This document shows positions 34,612-43,567 of a DNA stretch of 64,000 bases, one piece after another; position 1 is the first letter of the stretch; each line of letters opens with the position of its first letter. Under the pieces are notes generated by a model. The model saw only the letters and a program-made list of their open reading frames with translations, had not been told where the DNA came from and made no database searches. The stretch covers positions 245,362 to 309,361 of the forward strand of contig NZ_CAKXZS010000034.1 of NCBI RefSeq assembly GCF_935822925.1, written 5' to 3'. A program made the position numbers and the translations under genes. The DNA is from Mesorhizobium ventifaucium (GTDB taxonomy: Bacteria; Pseudomonadota; Alphaproteobacteria; Rhizobiales; Rhizobiaceae).

Positions 34612-35346
34612 TCACCAATCCCCGATTGTGGCCTGTATCACCGCCAGTGCCGCCACCGCAGCCGTATCGGCGCGCAGGATGCGCGGACCGAGCGGAATGG
34701 CGGTGACGAAAGGCAGCGTCCTCAGCATCCTTCGTTCCTCGTCGGAAAACCCGCCCTCGGGCCCGACCAGCAGCCCGAGCCTCTTCTCCCGCACCGCCTG
34801 CAGCGCCGGCAGCGGATTGTTCGTGGAAGCATCCTCGTCGCAGAAGATCAACCGCCGCTCCTTGTCCCAGCCGGCCAGCAGGCGGTCGAATTTTTCCGCT
34901 TCGCGCACCTCCGGCACCGCCAGGATGCCGCATTGTTCGGCGGCCTCGACGACATTGGCGCGCAGGCGTTCGATGCCGGGCTTTGCCACTTGCGTGTGCT
35001 GGGTAACAACCGGCTGCAGGACGCCGGCGCCCATCTCGACCGCCTTCTGCACCAGATAATCGAGCCGCCCCTGCTTTATCGGCGCAAAGCAGTAGACGAG
35101 ATCGGGCAGCGGCGGCTGCGGCCGCTGCAAGGCCAGCACCTTCAGCCGTGCCGCCTTCTTGGATGTGGCGGCGATTGCCGCCGACCATTCGCCGTCGCGG
35201 CCGTTGAACACCAGGATTTCCGCGCCTTCGCCGAGCCGCAGCACATGCATCAGGTAGTGGCCCTGCTGCGGGCTCGCCTTGAACTCGATATCCGGTCCGA
35301 GGTGGTCCGGCACGAATAGCCGTTGCATCTTGTAATTGGCGCGCAT
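34612..35346 (-). CDS. rsmE: 16S rRNA (uracil-1498-N3)-methyltransferase
   Basis: A 244-residue SPOUT methyltransferase. The PUA-like N-terminus starts MQRLFVPD; the knot domain has the family blocks VQKAVEMGAGVLQPVVTQHT, IFCDEDAS, LLVGPEGGFSDEE and PLGPRILRADTAAVAALAVI. It methylates U1498 in the decoding region of 16S rRNA. ATG at 35346 (MRANYK) is kept because rhizobial homologues often carry these six residues; ATG at 35328 is the alternative. Confidence 0.95.
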   Translation of the reverse strand: MRANYKMQRLFVPDHLGPDIEFKASPQQGHYLMHVLRLGEGAEILVFNGRDGEWSAAIAATSKKAARLKVLALQRPQPPLPDLVYCFAPIKQGRLDYLVQKAVEMGAGVLQPVVTQHTQVAKPGIERLRANVVEAAEQCGILAVPEVREAEKFDRLLAGWDKERRLIFCDEDASTNNPLPALQAVREKRLGLLVGPEGGFSDEERRMLRTLPFVTAIPLGPRILRADTAAVAALAVIQATIGDW

Positions 35347-35377
35347 CGCCGAGGAATGGGCGAGCCGGCTCTTGGCG

Positions 35378-36070
35378 TCAAGTCTCGGCCGAGGGATGCC
35401 AGACCGGTTCGTAGCCTTGCCTCAGCACGGCAACGGTGGTCGCCGGCGTAAGCAGGCGGATTCGACGGCCGGCGAAACCGCCGAACCCGACCGGATCGAC
35501 CCCCACACCACCGCCGTAACCTGCGAACGACCAGCGCAGTGCCTTGCCGCCACGCATCGCATAGGCATTGCCGCCGTCCGCAACCATGGCGCCGTCCGGC
35601 AACTCGGCAAGGTCTCCTGTGGATAATACCGGCGCCTGCCCGCCCGACGCCAGCCGCTCCGTATGCAGCCGCTTGTCGACCTGCGGTGCGCGCGGCTCGG
35701 CAATGCCGAAGGCAATGCCGAAGCGCCGGACGAAATCCTTGGCCCGCTCGCGGCGGCAGAAGAAGCAGGGCCGATGCCCGGCCGCGAGCGCGGTCAGCTC
35801 GTCCAGGAAAAACAATTCGGTCCAGCCGGCCTTGCCACCCGACTGCTTGCCACCTGACTGGTCGTCGCTTTGCCTGTTGCGGCCCATCGGCTCACGCCGC
35901 ACATCGCGGAATTCGCAGACGCAGATGATCCAGGCCTGCAGCGCCCAGCGCTTTTTCAGCAGCGTCTTCGTTTCGGGGTCATGGATGATGCCGCGATTGC
36001 CCATGAACAGGCCGCGCTCCGGCACCGCGTGGATGGCGCCGAACGGGTCGACCCGATTCTGCAGTGGCAT
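35378..36070 (-). CDS. Conserved hypothetical protein with a CxxC motif
   Basis: A 230-residue soluble protein. It has RGLFMGNRGIIHD near the N-terminus, ELTALAAGHRPCFFCRRER in the centre (one CxxC), and a glycine-rich C-terminal third. I recognise no function. Residues ~80-90 contain a tandem QSGGK-QSGGK from a duplicated 15-base unit (35832-35861). I chose the ATG at 36070, which follows a ggggaga ribosome site. It is divergent from the amidotransferase and 30 bases from rsmE. Confidence 0.75.
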   Translation of the reverse strand: MPLQNRVDPFGAIHAVPERGLFMGNRGIIHDPETKTLLKKRWALQAWIICVCEFRDVRREPMGRNRQSDDQSGGKQSGGKAGWTELFFLDELTALAAGHRPCFFCRRERAKDFVRRFGIAFGIAEPRAPQVDKRLHTERLASGGQAPVLSTGDLAELPDGAMVADGGNAYAMRGGKALRWSFAGYGGGVGVDPVGFGGFAGRRIRLLTPATTVAVLRQGYEPVWHPSAET

Positions 36071-36139
36071 AGTTTTCTCCCCGAATACGTCTCTTGGCCG
36101 GAATGACGGCGGCATGATATCGCTCGTCGCATCGTTTTC

Positions 36140-36856
36140 ATGTCAGCAGGTTTTTCGATGCGGGTGCTGGTGGTCCAGAATTTCGACAGTGAGGGCCTTG
36201 GCCAGATCGGCGCGGCGCTTGTCGAGGCGGGCGCCGATATCGATCTGCGCCGGCCCTATTGTGGCGAGATGCTGCCGCACGACAGCGATGCGCACGCCGC
36301 CATGGTTGTGCTCGGCGGCGCCCAGAATGCGCTGGACGACGAGATTTGTCCGTATTTTCCTGAGTTGCTCGACCTGACGCGCGATTTCGCCGGCAAGGAT
36401 CGCGCCGTGCTCGGTATCTGCCTTGGCAGCCAACTGGTCGCGCGCGCCTTCGGCGGCGAGAACCGGATCGGCGGCGCCTCGGAATTCGGCTGGCACAAGG
36501 TCTCGCTCACGCCGGCGGCGAAGGCCGATCCGGTGCTCGGCGCGCTGCCCGAACATTTCCCCATCTTCGAGTGGCACGACGACACTTTTGTCTTGCCCGA
36601 AAACGCCGTGCGGCTTGCCGGCAACGAAGTCGCCGAGAACCAGGCCTTTCGCATCGGCCGCGCCGTCTATGGCTTTCAGTTCCATTTCGAGGCGGACCGG
36701 CCGATGGTCCGCGACTGGAGCACATCCTTCGCATCGCTTATCGCCGAACGGCACCCGGACTGGGGCGACCGGCTCGACGACGAAATCGCCCGCCACGGGG
36801 CGGATGCCGATGCCGCCGGGCTGGCCATCGCCCGCGCCTGGGTGGCGACGGTCTGA
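36140..36856 (+). CDS. Class I glutamine amidotransferase-like protein
   Basis: A 238-residue stand-alone amidotransferase domain. The catalytic triad is visible: Cys in LGICLGSQLVA, and His/Glu in YGFQFHFEAD. VVLGGAQNALDD and GGASEFGWHKV also fit the GMP-synthase-like subfamily. These proteins hydrolyse glutamine or gamma-glutamyl compounds; without a partner synthetase nearby it may be a gamma-glutamyl hydrolase (inference). An internal ATG six codons later (MRVLVVQNF) is an equally good start. Confidence 0.88.
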   Translation: MSAGFSMRVLVVQNFDSEGLGQIGAALVEAGADIDLRRPYCGEMLPHDSDAHAAMVVLGGAQNALDDEICPYFPELLDLTRDFAGKDRAVLGICLGSQLVARAFGGENRIGGASEFGWHKVSLTPAAKADPVLGALPEHFPIFEWHDDTFVLPENAVRLAGNEVAENQAFRIGRAVYGFQFHFEADRPMVRDWSTSFASLIAERHPDWGDRLDDEIARHGADADAAGLAIARAWVATV

Positions 36857-37132
36857 CGGCAGTCAGTACCGACGTTGCATTTTTGGCACGCCGGTAAAAA
36901 TCCGCTGTGGACAGCATGTTTCGTCCTTGGCTTGTGGCCGCCCGCCACCCTAGAAGGCACCCGCTCTGCATCGTCCGTGCAACGCGATGAACCTTTTGGG
37001 TCACTCGCGCGACACATCGCCGATACAGAACATGCCTAAAAGCAGCGAAATCGTCGAAACTTTGAGACGCATTTTCCGTTTCAACCCATTCGTAACCAGC
37101 CTCGTGCACAGATGCAGAAAGCTCAACAAGAG

Positions 37133-37273
37133 ATGACGTCCGTGAAAGCAGCGCTTCTGTCCTTTGTTATGTTGTCGGCCATCGTCTTGTGCGGCCTCGG
37201 CACCTATGCCGGCGACGCAGCCAACAACCACAACGCCGTCGACGGCTACGGTGTCACCGCCGCGCTTCGCTAA
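37133..37273 (+). CDS. 46-residue small secreted or membrane protein
   Basis: The frame encodes MTSVKAALLSFVMLSAIVLC then GLGTYAGDAANNHNAVDGYG and a short tail: a basic start, a hydrophobic stretch and a small polar tail, as in a signal peptide or single-span membrane protein. The codon use suits this GC-rich genome. It lies alone in a 440-base gap; 36857-37132 shows no other gene. The ribosome site is weak (aagag), and a GTG at 37142 is an alternative start. No function is known. Confidence 0.55.
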   Translation: MTSVKAALLSFVMLSAIVLCGLGTYAGDAANNHNAVDGYGVTAALR

Positions 37274-37283
37274 GGCAAAGACT

Positions 37284-37302
37284 TGAAACGGGACGCGCTT
37301 TA
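37284..37302. repeat. Arm fragment of family A repeat
   Basis: The string gaaacgggacgcgctttaag matches the outer arm at 1725-1741. It lies between the small-protein gene and the end of the phosphoesterase gene. Confidence 0.4.
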
Positions 37303-38094
37303 AGCCCTCTCACCTGACACCACCAGGATACGCTTGTCCGTTCCGTCGACGACGAGCGCGCTGAGGTTTCCCGTCTGGTAGGCGAGCGTGTCGATATTGA
37401 CGCGGTTGACCATCACTTCCGCCTCCGGCACCGGCGTGTGGCCATGCACCACGATTTTTGGATGCAGGCCGGAATGATTGTGGAAGACATCGCGGATCCA
37501 GGTCAGGTCCTGCGCGCTCTGACTTTCCAGCGCAATGCCTGGCCGGATGCCGGCATGGCAGAAGAAGAAGTCGCCGAACGTCAGTGAAAACGGCAGCGAC
37601 TGCAGGAACTCGATATGGCTTTTCGGCACCGCCTCGACAAGTGCTGCATGGCCTTGCCGCAGCGCCGCCTCGGACCTGCCAAACCATGCGCCGCCGCCTT
37701 CATTGAGCACCACGCCATAGGATTGCGCGGTCTGGATGCCGCCATAGCGCATGAAAAGCCCGTCTGCATCGGGGGCATCGAGGAAGTCGAGGAAGCCGAT
37801 GTCGTGGTTGCCGGCGAGCATCAGGTTGCGCGGGTCGCGTTTTCGCACTTCGGTCAGGAAATCGAGAACGCCCTTGGAGTCCGGGCCGCGGTCGACATAG
37901 TCGCCGAGATGGATGATCCGCCAGTCGACCGGCCGCGCCTGGCGGATCTCGGCCGCGATCCGGCGGTACATGGCGGCGAGCAGGTCGAGCCGGCCATGCA
38001 CGTCGCCGACCGCATAGATGCGCATGCCTTCCGGTCCGCGCGCGTCGAGGAAGTGGATGCCGGGGGCAGTCAAAGCGTCCATCTCCGTGATCAT
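37300..38094 (-). CDS. Calcineurin-like Ser/Thr phosphoesterase
   Basis: A 264-residue metallophosphatase with the metal motifs GDVHG, GDYVDRGPDSKG, LAGNHD and VHGHTPV, matching the bacterial PrpA/PrpE and ApaH-like group. It would hydrolyse phosphoproteins or nucleotides. It lies seven bases after lldD on the same strand, so it is probably transcribed with the lactate genes, although a metabolic link is not evident. Confidence 0.92.
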   Translation of the reverse strand: MITEMDALTAPGIHFLDARGPEGMRIYAVGDVHGRLDLLAAMYRRIAAEIRQARPVDWRIIHLGDYVDRGPDSKGVLDFLTEVRKRDPRNLMLAGNHDIGFLDFLDAPDADGLFMRYGGIQTAQSYGVVLNEGGGAWFGRSEAALRQGHAALVEAVPKSHIEFLQSLPFSLTFGDFFFCHAGIRPGIALESQSAQDLTWIRDVFHNHSGLHPKIVVHGHTPVPEAEVMVNRVNIDTLAYQTGNLSALVVDGTDKRILVVSGERA

Positions 38095-38101
38095 GCCGTC
38101 A

Positions 38102-39238
38102 TTAACGCCGAAGCTGATCCTTGCCCATCTCGGTTACCAGACGCTTTCCGCACAGTGCCAGCGTTATGTCCATCTCTTTGCGGATGATTTCCAAGGCTTT
38201 GGTAACCCCATCCTTGCCGAGTGCGCCGAGGCCGTAGAGGAAAGGCCGGCCGATATAGGTGCCCTTGGCGCCGAGACACAGCGCCTTCAGCACGTCCTGG
38301 CCAGAGCGGATGCCGCCATCCATATGCACTTCGATCGTGTCGCCGACCGCATCGGCAATCTCTTCCAGCACTGAGATTGACGACGGCGCGCCGTCGAGCT
38401 GGCGTCCGCCATGATTGGAGACGATGATCGCGTCGGCGCCGGTCTTGGCCGCCATCAGCGCGTCCTCCTTGTCGAGGATGCCCTTCAGGATCAGCTTGCC
38501 GCCCCAGCGCTCCTTGATCCAGGCGACGTCCTTCCACGACAGATGCGGATCGAATTGCTCCGTCGTCCACGACGACAGCGAGGTGAGGTCGCCGACGCCC
38601 TTGGCGTGGCCGACAATGTTGCGAAAGGTCCGGCGTTTGGTGCCTGCCATGCCAATGCACCAGCCCGGCCTGGTCGCCACCTGCCAGACATGCTTCGGCG
38701 TGAAGCGCGGCGGCGCCGAAAGTCCGTTGCGGATGTCCTTGTGGCGCTGGCCGAGGATCTGCAGGTCGAGCGTCAGCACCAGCGCCGAGCACTTCGCCGC
38801 CTTCGCCCTGTCGATGAGACTGAGGACGAAATCCTTGTCGCGCAGCACATAGAGCTGGAACCAGAACGGCTTCTTGGTCACGGAGGCGACATCCTCGATC
38901 GAGCAGATGCTCATCGTCGACAGCGTGAACGGCACGCCGAATTCCTCCGCCGCCTGCGCCGCCAGCATCTCGCCGTCGGGGTGCTGCATGCCGGTCATGC
39001 CGGTCGGCGCCAGCGCCACCGGCATCGCCACCTTCTCGCCGATCATGGTCGATTCCAGCGAGCGGTTGCTCATGTCGACCAGTACGCGCTGGCGGAACTT
39101 GATCTTGTGGAAATCCTCCTCGTTGGCCCGGTAGGTGCTTTCGGTCCATCCACCGGAATCAGCATAGTCGAAGAACATCTTCGGCACGCGGCGGCGCGCC
39201 AGGTCCTTGAGATCGGCGATGGTGAGGATCATGCTCAT
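38102..39238 (-). CDS. lldD: FMN-dependent L-lactate dehydrogenase
   Basis: A 378-residue alpha-hydroxyacid oxidase fold. FMN and substrate residues lie in FDYADSGGWTESTYRAN, ALAPTGMTGMQHPDGE, QLYVLRDKDF and the C-terminal catalytic HGGRQLDGAPSSI, with IEVHMDGGIRSGQDVLKA. It oxidises L-lactate to pyruvate and feeds electrons to the respiratory chain at the membrane. It lies directly after lldR. Close relatives act on other hydroxy acids, but the context favours lactate. Confidence 0.93.
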   Translation of the reverse strand: MSMILTIADLKDLARRRVPKMFFDYADSGGWTESTYRANEEDFHKIKFRQRVLVDMSNRSLESTMIGEKVAMPVALAPTGMTGMQHPDGEMLAAQAAEEFGVPFTLSTMSICSIEDVASVTKKPFWFQLYVLRDKDFVLSLIDRAKAAKCSALVLTLDLQILGQRHKDIRNGLSAPPRFTPKHVWQVATRPGWCIGMAGTKRRTFRNIVGHAKGVGDLTSLSSWTTEQFDPHLSWKDVAWIKERWGGKLILKGILDKEDALMAAKTGADAIIVSNHGGRQLDGAPSSISVLEEIADAVGDTIEVHMDGGIRSGQDVLKALCLGAKGTYIGRPFLYGLGALGKDGVTKALEIIRKEMDITLALCGKRLVTEMGKDQLRR

Positions 39239-39293
39239 GGGCTTCCCGCTGGTTATCAGCTAATTCGTCGTCGTTGATTGTGTTGGCCGGTGC

Positions 39294-40097
39294 TCAAAAG
39301 CGTTTTCTTGCCGGCTCGCTGTCGCCGGCTTCGGAGCGCTGCATCAGCCGCAGCCGCGACACGCGTTGCCAGTCGCCGCTGCGCTCGGCCTCCGCCATGG
39401 TGCGTTCGACATGGGTAATGTGGTCCATCGCCGCCTGCCGCGCGGCCGCCGGATCGCCGGCCTTGACTGCTTCGTAGATCGCCCGGTGCTGCGAGAGCAG
39501 CGCTTCGCGCGCGCCCGGCACGTTGAACACCAGGAGCCGGTTCTGGAAGACGCCCTCCGACAGCAGCCGGTAGCACGAGCGCAGCGTGTGCAGGAGGATG
39601 ATGTTGTGCGCGCATTCGCAGATCGCGTGGTGGAACTCGACGTCGATTTCCGCCTCGTCGTCGAAGTTGCTGGTCCGGTGCGCCTCGTCCATGCGCGCCA
39701 TGATGCGGTCGAGCAACGCCAGATCGTCGGATGTGGCGCGCCGCGCCGCGTACTCGGCCGCCACCGCTTCGATCTCGCGGCGGTATTCCAGATAGTCGGT
39801 CGCCGCCTTGCGGTGCATGGAGATCAAGTCCGTCACCGGCTTGGTGAACAGCTGGCCGATGACGTCGGCGACATGGGTGCCGCCGCCGGGCCGCGTCGTC
39901 AGCAGCCCGCGTCCTTCCAGCGCCTTCAGCGCGTCGCGCAGGATCGGCCGCGACACCTCGAACCGGCGTGCCAGCTCCCGCTCGCCCGGTAGCCTGTCGC
40001 CGGTGCGCAGAACGCCTTCGAGGATCAGGCTCTCGATCTGCTGCACCACCTCGTCGGCGGTGCGGGAATGCTCGATCCTGGAGAAAATGTCGCTCAA
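39294..40097 (-). CDS. lldR: GntR/FCD regulator of the lactate genes
   Basis: The protein has a GntR winged helix (LPGERELARRFEVSRPILRDALKALEGRG) — seen here as GERELARRF plus VSRPILRDALKA — and an FCD ligand domain with metal-site residues in DVEFHHAI and HRAIYEAVKAGD. FCD regulators of this type sense lactate and release a palindromic operator. I chose the TTG at 40097 (LSDIFSRIEHSR); a TTG at 40151 is also in frame but overlaps the palindrome at 40150-40174. It heads the lldR-lldD-phosphoesterase unit. Confidence 0.85.
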   Translation of the reverse strand: MSDIFSRIEHSRTADEVVQQIESLILEGVLRTGDRLPGERELARRFEVSRPILRDALKALEGRGLLTTRPGGGTHVADVIGQLFTKPVTDLISMHRKAATDYLEYRREIEAVAAEYAARRATSDDLALLDRIMARMDEAHRTSNFDDEAEIDVEFHHAICECAHNIILLHTLRSCYRLLSEGVFQNRLLVFNVPGAREALLSQHRAIYEAVKAGDPAAARQAAMDHITHVERTMAEAERSGDWQRVSRLRLMQRSEAGDSEPARKRF

Positions 40098-40149
40098 CGG
40101 AGATGCCTGGGATTGAACCGGTGTCGCGCAGGATAAAGCCAGTGTCGGC

Positions 40150-40174
40150 AACTGGTCAAATTATTTATCCAGTT
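40150..40174. promoter_or_regulatory. Near-perfect palindromic operator upstream of lldR
   Basis: AACTGG and CCAGTT flank an AT-rich centre with AAAT and ATTT also in register; only two base pairs fail over 25 bases. The form suits an FCD/GntR dimer. Position, 53 bases before the preferred lldR start and 120 before the divergent DUF3422 gene, suggests autoregulation. Confidence 0.65.
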
Positions 40175-40293
40175 CGCCCGCTTGGCCGGGTCCGACGTCG
40201 TCCCGGCATATCGCTTTCGGCTAATTTGTCGTTTGCGTGCCCCGGCAATTGGCTCTAGAGGGACGCGAGTGCACCAGGCCCGGGGGACCAGCC

Positions 40294-41616
40294 GTGGCAG
40301 ATGACCCGTCCAATCTCGAATTCCAGCCGCGCGTCGAGGGCAGCGTCATGGGCTTTCCCGCGCATGAGGGACGGCCTGGCGCGCTCGGCGAGGTTCACGC
40401 CCGTCCGCATCCGCTGGTCGAGAAACCGCGCGTGCTGGTGCAGCTTTCGTTCATGACCGAAGCTGGGTCCGGCGTCGACCAGGCGGTGCTTTCCGAATTG
40501 TCGCGGCGCCTCGGCATCGCCGCGCCTGACCCTCATGCCCGCCACCACGCGATGAAGTGGGGCAATGGCTCGCTGCGCTGGGAACGGCATACGGAATTCT
40601 CCACCTATCTATGGGAAGGACCACTCTCCGAGAGCGGCCAGCGCCAGGAAGGTTCGCCTTTCGGCAACGGCTTTTCGCCGCCGGGAACGGTGATTTCCGG
40701 CATCAGGCTCGAAATCCGCAAATGGACGCAGGCGAGCGAAAGGCTGATCGCCGGCTTCGACCCGACCAGCCTGTGCTATTCGCTGGTCGAGCGCGGCAAC
40801 GCCGCCATCGTCACCGATTTTCGCCAGGACGGTGACGGCATGACCCGCATGTTGGTGCTCGACCGCGGCCTGACGCCGGCACGCACCGGCGCGCTGGCGC
40901 AACGGCTGATCGATATCGAAACCTACCGCACGCTGGCCATGCTTGGCCTGCCGCTGGCGCTGATGCTGTCCGGTCGCGCCCGCCGGATCGAAGACAGGCT
41001 GGCGCAGACCACGCTGGAAATGAAGGTCGCCGAAACCCGCGACAACCAGACGCTGCTTGCCGATCTGACCGAGCTTGCCGCCGAGTTGGAGGCCGATGCA
41101 GCCTCCAGCCTCTATCGCTTCGGCGCCAGCCGCGCCTATGACGGCATCGTCCGCGAACGGCTGGAGGCCCTGGAGGAAGAGGCGGTGCCCGGCTACGACA
41201 CCTGGGGCGGCTTCCTGCAGCGCCGCGTTGCCCCCGCCATGCGCACCTGCCGTTCGGTCGAGGAGCGTCAGGCCAATCTGTCGACCAAGCTCACCCGCGC
41301 CACCACGCTGCTGCGCACCTGGGTTGACGTCGAGGTCGAGAAGCAGAACCGCGATCTGCTGGCGTCGATGAACAACCGCGCCCGTCTGCAATTGCGGCTG
41401 CAGCAGACGGTGGAGGGTCTCTCGGTCGCGGCCGTCTCCTACTACGTCGTCGGCCTCATCGGCTACGTCGCCAAGGGCGCCTCGATCTTCGGCCGTGCCT
41501 TCGCGCCCGAGGTCGTCACCGCCGCCTCGGTGCCGCTCGCCATCCTGCTGGTCTGGTGGGGCGTGCGCCGAGTGCGCCGCCTGCACTCCGAACCCGCCAG
41601 GCAGGCGAGCGAGTAA
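40294..41616 (+). CDS. DUF3422 membrane-anchored protein
   Basis: A 440-residue protein of the DUF3422 family (VHARPHPLVEKPRVLVQLSF; MKWGNGSLRWERHTEFSTYL). The first ~360 residues are soluble with a long helical middle; the C-terminus has two membrane segments (SVAAVSYYVVGLIGYVAKG and TAASVPLAILLVWWGVRRV). Function is unknown; the family is widespread in Proteobacteria. I chose the GTG at 40294 behind a ggggg run; an upstream extension in frame looks non-coding. Confidence 0.85.
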   Translation: MADDPSNLEFQPRVEGSVMGFPAHEGRPGALGEVHARPHPLVEKPRVLVQLSFMTEAGSGVDQAVLSELSRRLGIAAPDPHARHHAMKWGNGSLRWERHTEFSTYLWEGPLSESGQRQEGSPFGNGFSPPGTVISGIRLEIRKWTQASERLIAGFDPTSLCYSLVERGNAAIVTDFRQDGDGMTRMLVLDRGLTPARTGALAQRLIDIETYRTLAMLGLPLALMLSGRARRIEDRLAQTTLEMKVAETRDNQTLLADLTELAAELEADAASSLYRFGASRAYDGIVRERLEALEEEAVPGYDTWGGFLQRRVAPAMRTCRSVEERQANLSTKLTRATTLLRTWVDVEVEKQNRDLLASMNNRARLQLRLQQTVEGLSVAAVSYYVVGLIGYVAKGASIFGRAFAPEVVTAASVPLAILLVWWGVRRVRRLHSEPARQASE

Positions 41617-41620
41617 AACC

Positions 41621-41695
41621 TTACCCTGCCCCATGTGGGGAGGGTCGGCTCATGATCGCAGCGTAGCGAAGATCGTGAGACGGGGTGGGGGTGCT
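41621..41695. repeat. Palindromic repeat, C-like variant
   Basis: Outer arms taccctgccccatgtgggg and gacggggtgggggtg flank an inner hairpin tcatgatcgcagcgtagcga. It begins just after the DUF3422 stop. Between it and glcD (41696-41830) nothing gene-like is seen except the glcD ribosome site aaggag. Confidence 0.6.
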
Positions 41696-41830
41696 CATAA
41701 AGCGCTTCCCTCTCGCCGACCCGCACAAGTCCGTACCGGTATCGGCTTCCGATTTCGGCCAAAGCAGGATTTGCAACAAGCGCCTACCGCTGGTAAAAGA
41801 TTTTTACCAGTCGATCGAAGGAGACTGTTG

Positions 41831-43327
41831 ATGTCCGGCCTGCTGATGCCGAAGCCAGACGACGCCACGATGCGCCGGCGCGACGAGATCGTCGCCGATA
41901 TGCGCATCATCGTGCCGGGCGAGGGCGTCGTCGACGCTGCCAACGCAATGCGCGCCTTCGAGAGCGACGGCCTCACCGCCTATCGGCAGTTGCCGCTGGT
42001 CGTGGTGCTGCCAGAAACGGTGGCGCAGGTCTCGCGCGTGCTGAAATATTGCAACGACCGCAACATTCGCGTCGTGCCGCGCGGCTCCGGCACCTCGCTG
42101 TCCGGCGGCGCGCTGCCGCTCGAAGACGCCGTGCTGCTGGTGATGAGCAGGTTCAACCGCATTCTCGAGATCGATTTTCCCAACCGCATCGTCGTCGCCC
42201 AGCCGGGCGTCACCAATCTCGGCATCACTACCGCCGTCGAGCAGGAGGGCTTTTATTACGCGCCCGATCCATCCTCCCAGATCGCCTGCTCGATTGGCGG
42301 CAACGTCGCGGAGAATTCCGGCGGCGTGCATTGCCTGAAATACGGTCTTACCGCCAACAATGTGCTCGGTATCGAGATGGTGCTGATGAACGGCGAGGTG
42401 GTGCGGCTCGGCGGCAAGCATCTCGACGCGGAAGGCTACGACCTGCTCGGGGTGATGACCGGTTCCGAAGGGCTGCTCGGCGTCGTCACCGAGGTCATCG
42501 TGCGCATCCTGAAGAAGCCGGAGACGGCGCGCGCGCTGCTGATCGGTTTCCCGACCAGCGAGCAGGGCGGCCAATGCGTTGCCGACATCATCGGCGCCGG
42601 CATCATCCCGGGCGGCATGGAGATGATGGACCGCCCGGCGATCCATGCGGCCGAGGATTTCGTCCATGCCGGCTATCCCTTGGACGTCGAGGCGCTGCTG
42701 ATCGTCGAGCTCGACGGGCCGGGCGTCGAGGTCGACCATTTGATCGGCCTGGTTGAGGCAATCGCCTATAGGAACGGCTCGACCACGTGCCGCATCTCGC
42801 AATCGGAGCAGGAGCGGCTGAGTTTCTGGGCCGGCCGCAAGGCGGCCTTTCCGGCGGTCGGTCGCATCTCGCCAGACTATTACTGCATGGACGGCACCAT
42901 CCCGCGCAAGGAACTGCCGCGCGTCCTGCACGGCATGCGCGAACTTTCCGAAAAATACGGGCTCGGCGTCGCCAATGTTTTCCATGCCGGCGACGGCAAT
43001 CTGCATCCGCTGATCCTCTATGACGCCAACGTGCCGGGCGAGCTCGACAATGCGGAAAGTTTCGGCGCCGACATCCTGCGGCTTTGCGTCAAGGTCGGCG
43101 GCGTGCTGACCGGCGAGCACGGCGTCGGCGTCGAGAAGCGCGACCTGATGCCGGAAATGTTCAACCAGATCGACCTCGACCAGCAGATGCGGGTCAAATG
43201 CGCTTTCGACCCCAACCATCTGCTCAACCCGGGCAAGGTGTTTCCGCAGCTGCGCCGCTGCGCCGAGCTCGGACGCATGCACGTGCATCGCGGCCAGACG
43301 GCGTTTCCGGACATTCCGAGGTTTTGA
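41831..43327 (+). CDS. glcD: Glycolate oxidase subunit GlcD (FAD-linked)
   Basis: A 498-residue FAD-linked oxidase. The PCMH FAD fold shows VVPRGSGTSLSGGALP and IGGNVAENSGGVHCLKYG; the C-terminal domain ends with GDGNLHPLI, GVLTGEHGVGVEKRD and NPGKVF. GlcD with GlcE and GlcF oxidises glycolate to glyoxylate at the membrane. An aaggag ribosome site precedes the ATG at 41831. A 154-base palindromic repeat lies between it and glcE. Confidence 0.95.
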   Translation: MSGLLMPKPDDATMRRRDEIVADMRIIVPGEGVVDAANAMRAFESDGLTAYRQLPLVVVLPETVAQVSRVLKYCNDRNIRVVPRGSGTSLSGGALPLEDAVLLVMSRFNRILEIDFPNRIVVAQPGVTNLGITTAVEQEGFYYAPDPSSQIACSIGGNVAENSGGVHCLKYGLTANNVLGIEMVLMNGEVVRLGGKHLDAEGYDLLGVMTGSEGLLGVVTEVIVRILKKPETARALLIGFPTSEQGGQCVADIIGAGIIPGGMEMMDRPAIHAAEDFVHAGYPLDVEALLIVELDGPGVEVDHLIGLVEAIAYRNGSTTCRISQSEQERLSFWAGRKAAFPAVGRISPDYYCMDGTIPRKELPRVLHGMRELSEKYGLGVANVFHAGDGNLHPLILYDANVPGELDNAESFGADILRLCVKVGGVLTGEHGVGVEKRDLMPEMFNQIDLDQQMRVKCAFDPNHLLNPGKVFPQLRRCAELGRMHVHRGQTAFPDIPRF

Positions 43328-43368
43328 AGTGATCGGGGCTCGCCTCACTAACGCCGCGATCCTTCGCG

Positions 43369-43522
43369 CCCCCCTCTGTCCTGCCGGACATCTCCCCCAT
43401 GAGGGGGGAGATTGGCCGTCATTTTCGCTTTCGCCAATCGCCAACGTTGCAGGACGAGTGCCGTCCACGAAGCTGCCAATCTCCCCCCTTGTGGGGGAGA
43501 TGTCCGGCAGGACAGAGGGGGG
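43369..43522. repeat. 154-base palindromic element, family C copy 1 (between glcD and glcE)
   Basis: The 28-base arms ccccctctgtcctgccgg... and ...ccggcaggacagagggg are inverted repeats; inner arms read ctccccc/gggggag, around a core with tttcgccaatcgccaacg. Copy 2 at 51669-51822 has exactly the same length and orientation. Transcription of the operon must pass through the folded element. Confidence 0.9.
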
Positions 43523-43567
43523 TGCGACAGAACTCGACTTATCGTCCTTCGAGGTGGTTATGTCGCC

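Noticed and set aside
43412..43567. In-frame upstream extension of glcE
   Set aside because: It lies wholly in the palindromic repeat; homology starts at 43568.
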